Positions 12,743 through 25,531 of a DNA stretch of 64,000 nt are shown here, piece by piece. Position numbers and translations under genes: made by a program. Source of the DNA: Ananas comosus (lineage: Eukaryota; Streptophyta; Magnoliopsida; Poales; Bromeliaceae); assembly GCF_001540865.1 (NCBI RefSeq), contig NC_033632.1, positions 10,102,888-10,166,887 on the forward strand. The letters run 5' to 3'. Below the pieces are notes generated by a model. The model saw only the letters and a program-made list of their open reading frames with translations. It was not told the DNA's origin and did no database searches. Within the stretch, counting starts at the first letter, position 1. Each line of letters opens with the position of its first letter.

Positions 12743-12913
12743 ACCGACCGTCCTTAGAGCAAGTGGCAAAGGGTTTGGTGGTTGGTACCCGAGACGCAAG
12801 TTCGAATCCTAGTTGATTCACATTTTCAGCTAAATTTATTTCTAAAATGAAATAAACGAAGCGGGTAGCATGCTGCTACCTTTCTCTCTCTCTCTCTCTC
12901 AAAAAAAAAAAAA
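12743..12913 (+). mobile_element. tRNA-derived SINE
   Basis: An RNA polymerase III A-box-like word (tagagcaagtggc, about 12755) is followed about 30 bp later by a B box (agttcgaatcc, about 12800). The body ends in a CT run and a 13-nt poly(A). The homologous site at 40690 lacks the insert, which proves it is an insertion. Flanks ggtgtgctt and agtattcctt look like a decayed target-site duplication of an ancestral word near ggtattgctt. Confidence 0.8.
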
Positions 12914-14635
12914 GTATTCCTTCAACTTCTTTTCCTTTCTCGGATACAACTGAGGGAACAAACTTTGGAGTTACATGATCGCGACTTCGCACCCTGCCAG
13001 CACTAAGTCGAGGTAGGCCTGCCATACTGAAACTCCTCTCCTCGTCTCACATTCAAGACCAAAACGGAGGCCAATCTCCGAGTTTTATCGTGGTTCTGAA
13101 CGCGCTCTATCAGACTTCCATGGACGGCCGACATTCTTGCAAGTTATGCTCATCCAAACAGGCCTTGATGTCCTCAGATAGTTCAAACTTCTGTCAACAT
13201 CATAAATCTAAACACATGTTGGCTCTGAATTCGACCTTATTTATCAAAACTGATTCTTCTTCAGCAATTCTTTATACTATTCAATCTTTTCATTGCACTT
13301 TCCAGTCCCTGATGGAAACTTGTGGGAACATTCTCTGAAGACATTAAACCTCTATTCTGTATATCTTGTAACAGTTTCTCTCCCTCCTCAACCCTGTTTT
13401 CCCTATAAAATGCTTCAATTAGCACAGTGTATGTCGTTATATGTAAGAACCGAGATTTTGGCAATATAGCTAAACTCTCAGTCGACAATGTTTTTGTGTG
13501 TAATTTAATTACAAAATCACTCATCAAGTTTCGGGCGAAAATGAGTTAAAACGGAGATTCTATGCGATTTTCAAGTTTCACTTAAAGTGAATAGTAATTT
13601 GGTTTTCCGGAGAGCTCAATGCGTAGAGTTGGCTTCTGGCTCGTACCGGACTCCGTTCATAGCAGTCCAATAGCTCGTTTCGACCGGTTCAGCTATTCTA
13701 GAACTGATGGCACTGACGGATTTTGGGTTTGATGCACAGATTTCGAGAAAATCTGAAAATACATGTTTCTTATGTAATTGTGCGTTATTTTGGCCTTTGG
13801 GAGTGAGAATGGATTTCGTCGCGAATCCGTGACCGATCGAGTTAAACCAAAAGTGTGACTTTATTGTCTCCGTCGTGCTGATCGTACTGGCGTGATCCTT
13901 TCGCAAATCTGACAGACGGATCTGCGGAGATCGCGCGTTGATCGAGGAGAGGTCGGTGTTGGCAAAAGGGTAATTTCGTAAAAGTCGCGACATTTTATGT
14001 ATCGTTTCGCGTGAAACAGGACGTGAAGGGGCATTTGCACGTTTTACTCGCGCTGTAGAGGACTCAATATAAAATATTGAGTTTAGATGGGCTTTTTCGC
14101 AATTTGGAGCTAGGTACAAATGTAGCTATCTAGGGTTTTCTATATTGGAACCCTAACCCTAGCCACCCAGTTGACCCTAGCGGCCCCCCCTTTGCTTCCC
14201 CTGCCCTAGCCGCACGCCCCTTGACTGCCGCCGACTGATCTCCGGTCAGCCACCACCACCTCAGCCTCTTTTTCTTTCTTTCCCTCTCTTGTTTCCACTT
14301 TCCTCTCCACCATCTTGGACCCGAGCTAAGGGGGAGGACTCGAACCCACCACCTTGGCCGCCTCCACCCTTCCCTAACCTCAGGCAGCTGGTCGCCGCCG
14401 CCCCGAACGCCTACGCCGAAGCCACGGCGACCCTCGCACGCCGCGTCCGTCGCCCCCGTGAGCCGCCGTCGCCGCCTCGGCCAACCTGTGGCCGCTCAAG
14501 GTCTGCTTGGGCTGAGCAGACCTTGCGAGCCCTCCCTGGCGCCGCCGCCGCCCGGAGCCACCCGTGCCGCCTCCCGCCGACCGCAGGCGACTCCTTGTCG
14601 CCGTCCCTGAGGCCCCGGCCGTTGCCGTGGCTGCC

Positions 14636-17205
14636 TGTCACGCCCTGGGACCCAGCGGAAGCCCGCCCGGCGCGTGCCCAGACCCGCCATATGTCTAAAA
14701 CATATAAGGTGTCTAAAACAAAACGATAAATAAAACAGTAGAATAAAGGAATCTAACGATATCAGAGCAAAGTAAATAACTAAGTTCTACACAGAGGGGT
14801 AAGTATAAAACTGAAATCCACTAATAAAGCCATAAAGTAGTATAAAGAAAATTTCAAATACAAAAGTTAAACGAAGTACACAGGTGGTCTCTATACATAG
14901 TACAAAACTCTCTCTCTCACAAAACCAAAAAGGAAGAGAGTGACCACCTAGGAGCAACAGCAAGCTCCGCTATCTAGCTATGCAACTCCCTTGCAGCGAT
15001 CCCGTGCCTCCGTCGGTGCCGAAGGCTCTGAAAGAAACCATAAAACAGAGGGCGTGAGAACTATTAAATAATAGTTTCCAGTGGGCAATTACCGACTTCA
15101 GTGAAATGTTCCACTAGGCCCAAAAGCTACAAAAGAGGGTCAGGATAAGTATAAACGAAAGCAAAATAGTGAACAAGTATGTAACCATGAGTACTATTCT
15201 ACCATGATATCTCTACTTAGCATGAACTGCATAAGTAATAAAGCAACTACAACATGTATGTACATGAATGTGACTAACATGTATAAGCATGAGTATGCAA
15301 CCAACACGATATCCTCAATGCAAATAGCAAAGATGTCATTATTTACTATTCTAGTCAATGTCCACTTGTCACTTTAACTGTTGAAAATTTAATCTTATAA
15401 GACCCACCTGAAGGCTGTCTGGCATGAAGACCCACCCGAAGGCTGTCTGGCCTGTAAGACCCACCCGTAGGCTGTCTGGCTGGTGTCGTGCCTAATGGCC
15501 CCGTGGTAGTCAACATCCCCACTCTTAGGAATGAGCCTTTCCTACGACAATCCACTTTGGCGCCCAATTCCGCACGGCGAATATGTATCGCGATGGCTAA
15601 CTCCGGAGTACCGGCTTGTAGGGAGCGACCCTCACAAGCATGTGCGAATGAGCACAATGGCAAGCATGCGTATAAGTCTATCTCAAGTCTCAAGTCTCAA
15701 GTCCTCATGTCTATGAATATGGAATATATCGAATGTCACAAAGGCCTATCACTATGTCATCATGTCTCTAACATGGAATATAGTCGATGTCCAATGGCTT
15801 ATCACTGTGTCTCTATATTGCATTTTCATAGTTTACTAGTTTCAAGTGCCCCTTTATGCACTTTTGTTCAACGAGTCCAAGCATGATAATTAAGTTCCCG
15901 AATGTATAATATGAGTCATTTTAAACATAGAAGACAAGTTTTTCACTTGCTAATGCAATTACTTTTCACATACATGCAGCATACCCATAAGACTCTACTA
16001 TATAGAGTGAAATTTTCATCATACATAATGCATGGATTTTAAGTGATCTAAAATTCACATGATTCATATTTAGTATGGATTTGCATTCAAAAATACTTTA
16101 CGACAAGTATAGAAAACATAGGAGCCATTTTGTCCCATGTTCATGAAGCCAAACCCACCGAAAATCGAAACTCTTCGTTTCGCCGAACAGAGGTGTCTAC
16201 TAGTCTCCTAGCACCCTAAAGATATAGGAACAAGAGTTACACAATCGAAACGAGTATCGAAAAGCTCAATCTTAAACCATCTAAGCATAAAGGGCATAAC
16301 TCACCTCTGGTGATGAAATCCCTTCCCAAACTTTCAAAGAGAGCAATAACCTTTCCAACCCAATCTAGAGGAAGATTCTAAACACATCAATTAGGTCTCC
16401 AAGCCCTCAAATCAAAAATTTCCAAAATAAACCCTAAAATCCAAATCTAGGGTTTCATCTCCCAAAATCTACAAAAAATAGGTCTAGAGGGGAGAAATAA
16501 GCAACTAACCTCAAGAGAAGGTCTAAACCAAGCTCCAAATGCTCTAGAGTTGTAGATTGATCCTCTATCGAGCTCCTAGCCCCAGCCCAAAGCCTCCAAT
16601 GGTGAGCAAAAGGGAGAGGAAGATGCTCCAAGCCTCAAGATCTAGCTCTCCTCCAACTCCTTCTTCTTCTCCTTCTTCTCCTTCTCTTTCTCTCTCTAGA
16701 GTGAGTATGAGCGAGAGGAAATGAGGATGAGAGGGAGAGGAGAGGCTCTATAAGCCTTCAAATGTAACAAAATCCACTTAGGTCCCTTTAAAAAACAACC
16801 TGTGCACTGCCCGGTCTGGGCAAGTTTCGCGCTGAGGGACTGGTCTCCCCAATACCTGGGACCGGTCTCTTAGTTCGTCCCACAAAACCAACGTTCGGGA
16901 ACCGGTCTCTCCCTGCCAGGGACCGGTCTCTCGGGCCCTTCACGCAAAATACGTGTTCAGGAACCGATCTCTCCCAGCTAGGGATCGGTTGCCTCAAGCC
17001 CCTCCGCAGCACTGTTCTGAGGGGACCAGTCTCTCCTATCAGGGACCGGTCCCCGAGAGTGAAAACTCTCAGAACAAAGTCAAAACTCTAGAGATCGAAC
17101 TTTTAGGTCGGAACACCATCTACGACCTTCCACCAAGTGTGGAAAAGTTCGGAATATATATCAAACACTCGAACCTCACAATTTGCAAAGGTCCAGTGTG
17201 CTACA
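14636..17205 (-). mobile_element. Nested solo LTR, Ty3/gypsy Del/Tekay-like, minus orientation
   Basis: On the + strand it begins TGTCACGCCC and ends GTGCTACA (2570 bp). Flanks are CTGCC (14631-14635) and CCGCC (17206-17210), a 4/5 match to a 5-bp duplication with one transition. It shares blocks with the LTR at 27404-30947 (cagcggaagc, ggccccgtgg, cactccgga-type words) and with the full element at 54901 (accggt word arrays). No internal region is present. It interrupts the GC-rich part of the outer LTR. Confidence 0.8.
16800..17065 (-). promoter_or_regulatory. ACCGGT palindrome array in LTR U3
   Basis: Between about 145 and 405 bp from the 5' end of this LTR (read on the minus strand) there are about ten copies of a word close to GGGACCGGTCTCTC, many in inverted pairs such as ggaaccggtctctccctgcc followed by agggaccggtc. 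In an LTR this interval is expected to be U3, where enhancers lie. A regulatory role is inferred. Confidence 0.45.
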
Positions 17206-18856
17206 CCGCCTGTGCCCGTGGAACCCGACTCAGCCCGCGCGGGCTTAAGTTGTCCACCGCCGCCGCCGCCGCCGCTCTCAGCCGCCACCCGAGATGAGCC
17301 CCGTACTCCTCACCTCCCCCGCACCCATCGCTGACCCCCGCGCGTGCCGCCGTGCCGCCGGAAGCCGGCCGGAGCAAGCTTGCTCCGGCCAAGCCCGAAA
17401 TAGGGCTTATTTGAGTGGGTTTGTTGTTCTGAGCTTCCTGAGGCCTCTCGATCAATACGGAAGGGAGCACGATGATCATGACTCATTGCTGATCATTGTG
17501 CTCACCTTGGTTTCTGTCGGGAAGGCCCCATTCCGCTGTTTCGGCGATGTTAACCCTGTTAGAGCCTTGTTGGCTACTGTTTCTGGTTTGCGTGCGTTGT
17601 TCCGGCGATCCGAGGCTATTCCGATGCCTCCGGAGGTGAGCACGGTGATCGCTGGTCAGTGCTGATCACAGTGCTCACCTTACTTTGGATCAACAGAGTT
17701 CGGTTAGTCCTGTTCGGCGCGTTTTTCCCCGACTGCGCGCTGTTCGCAGAATCTTTGGGTTGCGCCCGCGCCTCCCACAGTGAGTCGTTGTGATCTAGAT
17801 TGTGAGCACGGCCTCCGGCACATCGAGACCTGTCAGTACGTGTCTTGGCAGACCTTGGAAGTCCTCGGTTTGCGTGAACGAGCCACTTAATCGCTCAAAA
17901 TTACATGAAATGATAGGATTTCATATAATTAGAGGGACTTTTGTACAATCGTGCACCCTAGGGCCACTGTGGACAGTGTGTATGAGTGTGTTTGACCTCT
18001 GGACTAATTGTCCATGATCCTGTAGCTTTTGCGGAAATCGAAAAGTCGATTTCGGTGCGTTTTTCGGCGAAATTCGCCGAAAGAACGCGGTTTCAGTTCG
18101 GATTTCTTCCGACGTGGTTTGGTTGCCCTGTGAGTTGTCGCTGAGCCTTGTCAGCTGGTCACCATCATCATATAGGGGGTTCGATGATGGCGGGTGAGTG
18201 ACGGTGGGTTCCGGTGTCGAAATAGACACTTCCGGGAACCCGAATTTGTACAATTATCCGGCGATAATTGTATAGTAGTGTTACCTTATGTTTGCTGCCA
18301 AGACATCCAAATCGGAGTGATTTGTGGCAGCGGGTGACTCGTGATACGAGTTGGTGAGTTTCGGTACACTTAGTGGGTCCCGATAGAGTTCCGGTGTGGT
18401 TTTTGGGACTTCCGGTGGGTTACGGTGATCGGTTTTGGGAAACCGATTACGGGGATCTTGTGTGGGGGGTTTGTGAGTCTCGTGCTTTGGGTTAGTGGTT
18501 TGGATACTGACCTGGTAGATCTTCTTAGGTCCGGTAGACTCTGTGCGTATCCAGTGTTCCGACGCAACAGTGACAGGTGGGTGCTTCGAGTTGGTAGTCG
18601 GTGAGATCGTTTCACCCTTCCTCTATTCTTTCATATCAGTATCGTAGTCTCTACATGTCAGTTGATTGTTTATTGTTTGTTCATCTATATCTCGTTGATT
18701 GTATTATGTTAGTTGTGGATAGACATGTAGAGCAGGTTGCATGTGTATTGTATCTCTGTGGACCTTGGGTTCAGGCAACACATCGACTCCTTTGTCGTGT
18801 GTTTTGATTTGGTTGATCGTGGTTCAGCATTGTACGCCCTTGCACCTGGCTTCGGC

Positions 18857-20742
18857 TGTTAGTTTTATGCCCTAGAAGCCTATCAGGCTGACGCATTTTA
18901 TTTTCTATGGGACATATTTTTGTATTTAATCTTTATTATTTATATAATTGACCCTTTTATTCCATTCATGTTAAATGTGTCCATAAATCGTCCTTTGAAT
19001 TAATAAGATGATAATATGTATTCTCAAGAGTTGAGAATTTGAGATACATATTATTGGTGATTAATTCATAAATGCTCTCAATCGGAGGATCATCATGGGG
19101 ACGATGATTGATCCGGTAAGATTGATGTGTATGTCGCTTCCCTTTGGGATGACGAATCTCGAGTCATCAGTGTGGGGACACAGGAGCGAACATGCAGGTG
19201 GTTGTTGGAGAACAAGGGTACTGAGCGTGACCAACTACGAATAGTTACATGGATGTCTACTCAATCGTCAGTAACTGGTTCGATGTTGCAGTGGTACAAC
19301 TGATCCTTAGACCTGTGACACCACGGCCATTCAATATAAGGCTACTGTAGTTTGACTATGCAACAAACTCTGATCCTAGCCATGGGTCTTAGTAGTATAT
19401 GTTGGCTGCAGTCGGTTCATATCAGGAATGGGTGTGTGTTTATAGGGGATCTATCGCTCTCGGTAGAGAGATAATTAGTTCTATGCTATTTGTAAGGCAA
19501 AGCTCAGAAATCCTCGGCCGGGGTAATATGGTGTATGGAAAGATGTTTCCAAGAGTAACCATAAGAGCTTCTGTCTGATCAAATTTGTCATATGACGTGT
19601 GATGGGGTTTGACGAATATTCTATGACCTCCACGCAGTTGGAACTATTCGATAGAAGGATTGTATTATACGGTAACTGCACCTAGAGGTTCAATCCGATA
19701 TTCACTTCTGACTGGATTGCCACTACATGCTGCTAGGCGTCACTGGTGGATTGTGGGAACCAATAGAAATAATTATTAATATTTAATTATTCTATTAGGG
19801 TGGAATCAAAAAAGTTTGAGCCATCGAAAGGAGTTTCGATGATGATATAGATGGGGATCGCATCATATCTCACTACCAGACAGAATTGAACCTATTAGGT
19901 CACACACATAAAAACTTGCGCATGATCGATATTTAGGAGAAGATAAAAGAAGTTTATCAGATGGATTAATTACAATTATAATATAGTTAAATACTAAAGT
20001 TTACTAATTTGTTAGTAAAAGGACTAATTTGCAATTATTGTAAATTAGAGGTATTTATGTGTAAAAGTTGCATGGTGTATTTACTAATCGTTAGTAAATA
20101 ATATGAGGACTTATGTGTAAACGTTACACACGAATCGAATTAGAATTAGGATTCGGAATTCGGTTAATATCATAACCAACTTGCGGGTTAATGGATAATC
20201 AAATCGGAATAGGATTTCGATTAGGATTAGGATTATGTTAGGGTTTTCTCATTATAAATATATGTCATATGACATATTAAAAGAAGTGAAAATTTAATAC
20301 AAGAGAAATTGAAAACCCTAGCCGTCAATCCTCTTTTTTCCTCTAGTCCTCCATAATTAATCCATAGGTTTTGATATTCAAAAGGTTGCTAGCACATCTA
20401 GAAGATCGATTCATCTTCCTCAAGTCGACACAAGAGTTAATTCGTGATCGGATCATGGATCGAAGCGGTCGTTTAATTCGATCAAGGGCGTGATTTCGTG
20501 TGGACGCGAGTAGAGGCCGGGCGCGTGCGCAGCTAAACAAGGACGAACAATTTTACCAACGATTGTCGACTTCGCGGTGATCTCGACCCGCGCGAGGTAA
20601 AATAAAAATATAGATCCTATTTGATTAGATCAATTAGATCTATTATTAATGATCTAAAACGAAACACGAGGTGGTCTTTGGTTTTCAAGAAAATTTTTAA
20701 TTGTGTTTTTTTCTTCCGCTGCGTACATATGATTTTCTTACA
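18857..20742 (+). mobile_element. Nested solo LTR, Ty1/copia-like
   Basis: Starts TGTTAGTTTTATGCCC, ends TTTTCTTACA, 1886 bp, with a perfect TCGGC duplication at 18852-18856 and 20743-20747. The TGTTAG start and the motif tgccctag are typical of plant copia LTRs; this family call is from memory. No internal coding region is present. Near the right end are gcgcgaggtaaaat and a T-rich tract. Orientation is judged from the TGTTAG end only. Confidence 0.8.
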
Positions 20743-22136
20743 TCGGCCATGGCACCGGTCTCTTTTTGCCGGTTTTCGTTTTGAGCATATCAGCATGATT
20801 TAGTCACAGCACTGTGTATTCTAGACACCAGGTTGGTTTGGCCACCAACCAAGGGGTGTACGTATCCGGATAGGTCGTTGGTGATGCATGAATAAGTTGA
20901 TAGTGTCTGCTCTGTGACAGGCAACGCTTGAGGTCTGTGGACCAATATAGCAGCATCAGATTGGGTTTGATTTCGGACTATTTACTCTTGAGGCATCCGT
21001 TCAGTTGAGTTTTTATTACAGTAGTAGTTTCATTCTTGCTCAGTTATTATTATGTTTCTATTACTATTGTAGTTGCTCTTATATCGTATCATGTTCATAT
21101 CTGTTGTTCTATCTCCTTTGATTTTCGGTGATTATGGCTTACCTTCGTGGCTCTGTCGTACCTACTGGGAAACCATGGTTGCGGTTTCTCACCCCCATTC
21201 CCCCCAGGTGACATGGACCAGGAGTTGGTATTTGGGCTCGAAGGGAGGACGATCTAGCTAGACGGCGGTAGCGACCGTCACCCTGGTTATATTTCTTCCC
21301 GCATTTAGCAGTTGTTAATAATATATGATTCAGTTAGATGTTTGAATGTTTGTGATTTCCGTTATGCATGATTAGAGATTTTGTGGGTCACTGGTTTTGG
21401 TTTTATGGATATTCAGTTCTCGGATTTGTGTATTTATACATATTTACGCATCGTGGTTTTCTATCCCTCGAGATAGTTGATTTTCAAAATAGAGTTTCCG
21501 TGTGGGAAACAGTTTTAAAAAGGTTTTCGAATGGTTTTTATGAATGAATAAATTAGAGTTTAAAAACAAAAGCTTCCGTGTGGGGAGCACTTTTAAATAG
21601 AATGTTTGTTGTATTGTGCATTGCATCATCCAGCGCCTAAGGAGTGCTTAGAGGCATGCATCATCTCTAAGGATCATTAGCTGTATGGAAATGTATATCA
21701 TGAATTGGTTGTTGATTGGTAAATGTAGGTTGTGGTTGAAATCCTCTTGTATAGTTTGTACGCCGTGCAAATACAAAGGAGACTCTGTCCGAGTGGACAG
21801 AGGAACTTTGTATTTGTGGCGGATCTGTATGTCACGTGGGCCAGGTTGAAAAAAAAAAAAAATTGGCACGTCTTCCGCAACTCTGTTTCAAAATGGTAAT
21901 GAATTTTAAAAAGGCTTTTAAAATCGGCCCCGGGGCGTGACATTATATTAGGCCAAAGCTCCCTTTGTATTATTTCTTCGTACAACTTTAGCGCATCAGA
22001 AACATGGCTAGTTTCGCATAGTTCGGTGATAAGAACATTAAAAGTCACGATATCTACTTTCAGTCCATACCGTTCCATCACATCCTTCAAGTACAAAGCA
22101 TCATCAATTTTAGCTTCTTTACAAAGCCCGTGCATG

Positions 22137-22440
22137 TGGTTTAAAATGTATCAATTTAGTACTATATGATTTCATTTTTCTCTTTTCGTCAGCTTATCCG
22201 TTAATATTTCGTTAAATTATATAAAAAAAAACTTCAGATACCCCACCTAGGTTTATCGAATATTCATTTTAGTATCTTTTAATTTTAACTTTGCCATTAA
22301 TTTAACGAAAAAATATTAGTGGAGGGGATAATAAAAAGAACAAAATGAAACCATAGGGTACTAAATTGATACACTTTAAACCACACGGTACTAAAATAAA
22401 AAATTACGAAATTACAGGAGTTGTATTTAAAGTTTTCTAA
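22137..22440. mobile_element. MITE, family 1, left end truncated at PPR fragment junction
   Basis: Starts at tggtttaaaatgtatc, about 75 bp inside a full copy, and ends with the word gtatttaaagttttc. The missing end lies exactly where the duplicated PPR segment stops, so the rearrangement breakpoint fell inside this element. Confidence 0.65.
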
Positions 22441-23242
22441 AATTTTAAAAAAAATCGGCCCGTTTGTTGAAATAAATTTTGGTTGATGTAAAATTCATGT
22501 AAAAATTATTTTTTCTTCACTGTTTATTTTTATAGAATTTTTTTTATTTCTGCGGTTGTTGTTGAATTTGGCTCTTATATAATTTTTATAAAGCATAGAT
22601 AACAACAAAAAAAAGTATAAACATAATATAATTATATCCCCAACAAGTAAATTATTTTTCTTCATACATATATATATTATAATAATACAACAATAAAACT
22701 TTAAAGTAAACACCTTACTGCCGGCGAAATCAATTGTGATATTTTAGAGAGTTCGAATTACGACGCAATTCAGATAACGGTGAACCGAACAATAAAAATG
22801 AGCATTTACTGCATCCCTCTCCACTTCGCATGAAACAAACACCCTCTAATCGGACAAAGAAAATAGGCTAACTAAGAAGAACATTTTAATTCTCAAACTT
22901 TAATGTATAGTAATTTTAATTCTAACTTTATGAATTATATATTCACTTTCAATAAATTTCTTCTTTTACCAGAACCACGTGCACTAAGTTAATTTTTTTG
23001 CATTTGAGACTTCAAAAATCTTACTTTTGGTTTCGAGAATGACAGCATTCAATAACAGCAGAAGCAAAAGCATCACATCGCTGAAAGAAAAAAAAAATAT
23101 TTATAAAACTCATTATTGGAAATAACAGAAGGAATTGGATATTCTTCATCCAGCTAATAATAAGTTGGTTTAGATAAATAGATCAAACCTAGAAATTAAT
23201 CAATTGTAGCATTTTTTTTGCTTAAAGAGTAGTACTTGGACA

Positions 23243-23965
23243 AGCCTAGGCGTGTAAACGAGCTGAACACGAGCGAGCTGGGGCCGACTCGTGTTCGGCT
23301 CATTTAATAAACGAGCCGAACACGAGCTAGCTCATTAAAGTATCGATCCAAAAAATTTAGCTCATGTTCGGCTCGTTAACAAAAGAACCGAACACGAGCT
23401 GGCTCACAAGCTGGCCAACGAACAATAAATTAAAAAAGAATTAAATTAAATATATATAAAAAATAAATATATAAAATCTTATCCATTAAACTTGATCTAA
23501 TAGTTGAACTTTAATATAAATGAGTTATTTTTGATAAGAGCTTGCCTGTTATATTTTTATTTTTTTGCTTAAAAATTAAATAATTAAAATACGTATATAT
23601 ATATATAATTATTATATATATATATATGATATAAATTAATATTAAATGATAAAATATATGTATTTCGAGTCGTTATCGAGCCGAAATGACTGAGCGAGCT
23701 GACCCTTCAGGTTGTTTTTCCCGTATTTGCTCGTTATTAAAAAGAGCGAAAAATTAGCTCCTGTTTGGTTCAATATAACTTTGAACCAAACGCGCTTTAT
23801 AGTAATGGGTGATTATCTTAGGGTGGCAAATCAGTTTTCTCGTGTTTTCGCGAGCAGCTCGTCAGGCTCGTTGTGACTAAATGATGCGATTCGATTCGAG
23901 TTCATTTCGAGACGAAACGAGTTGGCCGCGAACGGCGATTTGGCTGGGATTGCCACCTAATAGTC
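23243..23965. repeat. Dispersed repeat with CGAGC / GCTCG words
   Basis: The left part carries many inverted words (aacgagctgaacacgagc, tcgtgttcggctc, aacgagccgaacacgagc), then an AT-rich core with a (TA)n run near 23590-23625, then cgagctgacc and related words. It is part of the 1.7-kb insert absent from unit A. It resembles widespread non-coding plant repeats of this wording but its class is not settled. Confidence 0.5.
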
Positions 23966-23977
23966 ATTCTTTATTAA

Positions 23978-24968
23978 AGGGGGTGTTTGGTTAATTTATT
24001 ATATTAAGAGGGGATTCAAATATATCTAATGATCTTGGATTTTTAAAAGAGGATATATATTATGTTGCGATTAGCACGTTTGGTTTTATCAGAGTATGTA
24101 AGCTGGATGCAGTGTCTAGTGAAATTATATTTGGTCGCTAATAATCATAATGTAGAAAATAAAGTGTGTTAGTCGATTATCAAAGTTTGTCCTTTAACAT
24201 TATTTTTGTAAAACTATTGTTATTACTATTATTACAAAATTAATATTTTTTTACGTAAATTTTTTATTGTTGATATAAATTTAATTTTTAAAATTTTAAA
24301 TTTAAATTTTAAATGTTTAAATTGAAACAAAAATTAAATTTAGTATATTTTAAATTAAGAAGTATAATATATTGATAATTTATGAAAATTTAATTCCAAA
24401 ATATAATTTATAAAATTAAAAATACTTAAAAAATCTTAAATTTTAAATTTCAGAATATTAAGATATACATTTGAGTTTTAAATTTATAATTGGTATTATT
24501 TTTTTTAAATTTTTGGGGCGGAGAAAGGTGGGTGGTGGGTGGGGATATTTAAAGATTCTTAAAAATTTGAAATTTAAAATCTAAAATTTAAATTCAAATT
24601 TAAAATTTAAAATTTAAATTTGAATTTTAAAAATTTAAAAATTAAAAATTAAAAATTAAAAATTTAAATTTTAAATTTAAAATTTAAAAGTTGACAATTC
24701 AAAATTTAAAATTAAATTTTTAAAAATGACGTATTGAAACGGTTTCGGGAGTTAGAGGAGTAAAATTGTCATTTTACATAATATGTAGTATTATCGGTTT
24801 TCAGTAATGCAAGATACACGATCCCCTTCTCGTTAATATTTTCGGTGTAATCCTGCTCGATTTGTAATGCTACATTAACGACTAGATTACATAGCAGATA
24901 AACCGCACAGTAATCTTGACAGGATTGTCTGTAATCCTGTCAGGATAACTCGAACCAAACGCACCCTA
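23978..24968. mobile_element. MITE-like element with TIR GGGTGTTTGGTT
   Basis: Left end aaagggggtgtttggtt, right end aaccaaacgcaccct, an inverted pair of about 13 bp. The inside is extremely AT-rich (24240-24720) with short aaattt-type palindromes and no coding capacity. It lies within the insert that distinguishes unit B from unit A. Confidence 0.6.
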
Positions 24969-25531
24969 AATAAAATATAGCTATACAATATGATTATCCA
25001 CATATAAATTTATTTAGGTGAAAAAAATAAAAAATCTCCCATAAATATCCGCTTTTGAAATGGCCAATTTTGCCCTAAATTTTAAAATTGTAGTACTTAA
25101 CTCAGCATAGTTCTTATTTCATCATTGCATTGTATATATATTACAATTGAGTAACTATTGATATACATATTTTACTCTCAAAAATTATGGAAAAAAAAAA
25201 GTTAATTAGCAAATAGTAGGTCTCTTTTATAAAGTTACCTAATCTGAAAAAATAAAATAAAATTCTTATGCATTTCTCATATTTTTAATCCAACTAAATT
25301 ACTTCGTTGTATCACACAATTAATCAACAAAATAATTAGAAAAGTACCGATGCTGGATTAAGTGTTATAATTTTAAATTTTAAGAGGGCGAAGAAGATAA
25401 AAAAGGCAAAGTGCAAAAGCGGATATTAATAATGAATATTCTTTTTAGCATTTTAGCCAATAGTTTATACAACCGATATATTTATAAAATTATACAATCT
25501 AGAGTTTACACATCAATGTTGTTGTTGTTAT

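Larger units (their letters stand above)
13442..21942 (+). mobile_element. Solo LTR, Ty3/gypsy Del/Tekay-like, carrying two nested solo LTRs
   Basis: The insert begins TGTAAGAACC and ends GGGGCGTGACA, flanked by TTATA at 13437-13441 and 21943-21947. Removing the nested inserts (14636-17205 and 18857-20742) leaves about 4.0 kb. I see no second LTR, primer-binding site, gag or pol, so this is best read as one long LTR left by recombination. The terminal GCGTGACA matches the Del-like element at the end of the window. Part of it (14160-14635 and 17206-17400) is GC-rich and proline/alanine-rich in several frames. These frames shadow composition and are not called genes. Confidence 0.8.
12535..22136 (-). 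pseudogene. Partial duplicate of the PPR gene 3' end, split by an LTR
   Basis: Positions 12535-13441 plus 21943-22136 correspond to 40497-41421, the last ~390 bp of the PPR coding region plus ~530 bp downstream. Coding parts are 13261-13441 and 21943-22136 (minus). The two halves join across a solo LTR flanked by TTATA. Differences from the intact copy run at about 4% by hand count in the 194-bp right part. The copy lacks the first ~890 codons and has an early TGA where the intact gene has CGA (about 13259-13261). A SINE has also inserted in its 3' flank. It cannot make a working PPR protein. The fragment shares the orientation of the parent gene and lies between tandem units A and B. Confidence 0.9.

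Noticed and set aside
12755..12812. tRNA gene
   Set aside because: A and B boxes are present but no cloverleaf; the CT run, poly(A) and empty site show a SINE.
14145..14165. Telomere-like aaccctaaccctag
   Set aside because: Only two units; a chance word inside an LTR. The same holds for the aaccctaa words at 34115-34155 inside a MITE.
14289..14729. Proline/alanine-rich open frame of 146 codons
   Set aside because: It lies across the boundary of a nested LTR (14636), is in a GC-rich LTR stretch open in several frames, and shows no domain.
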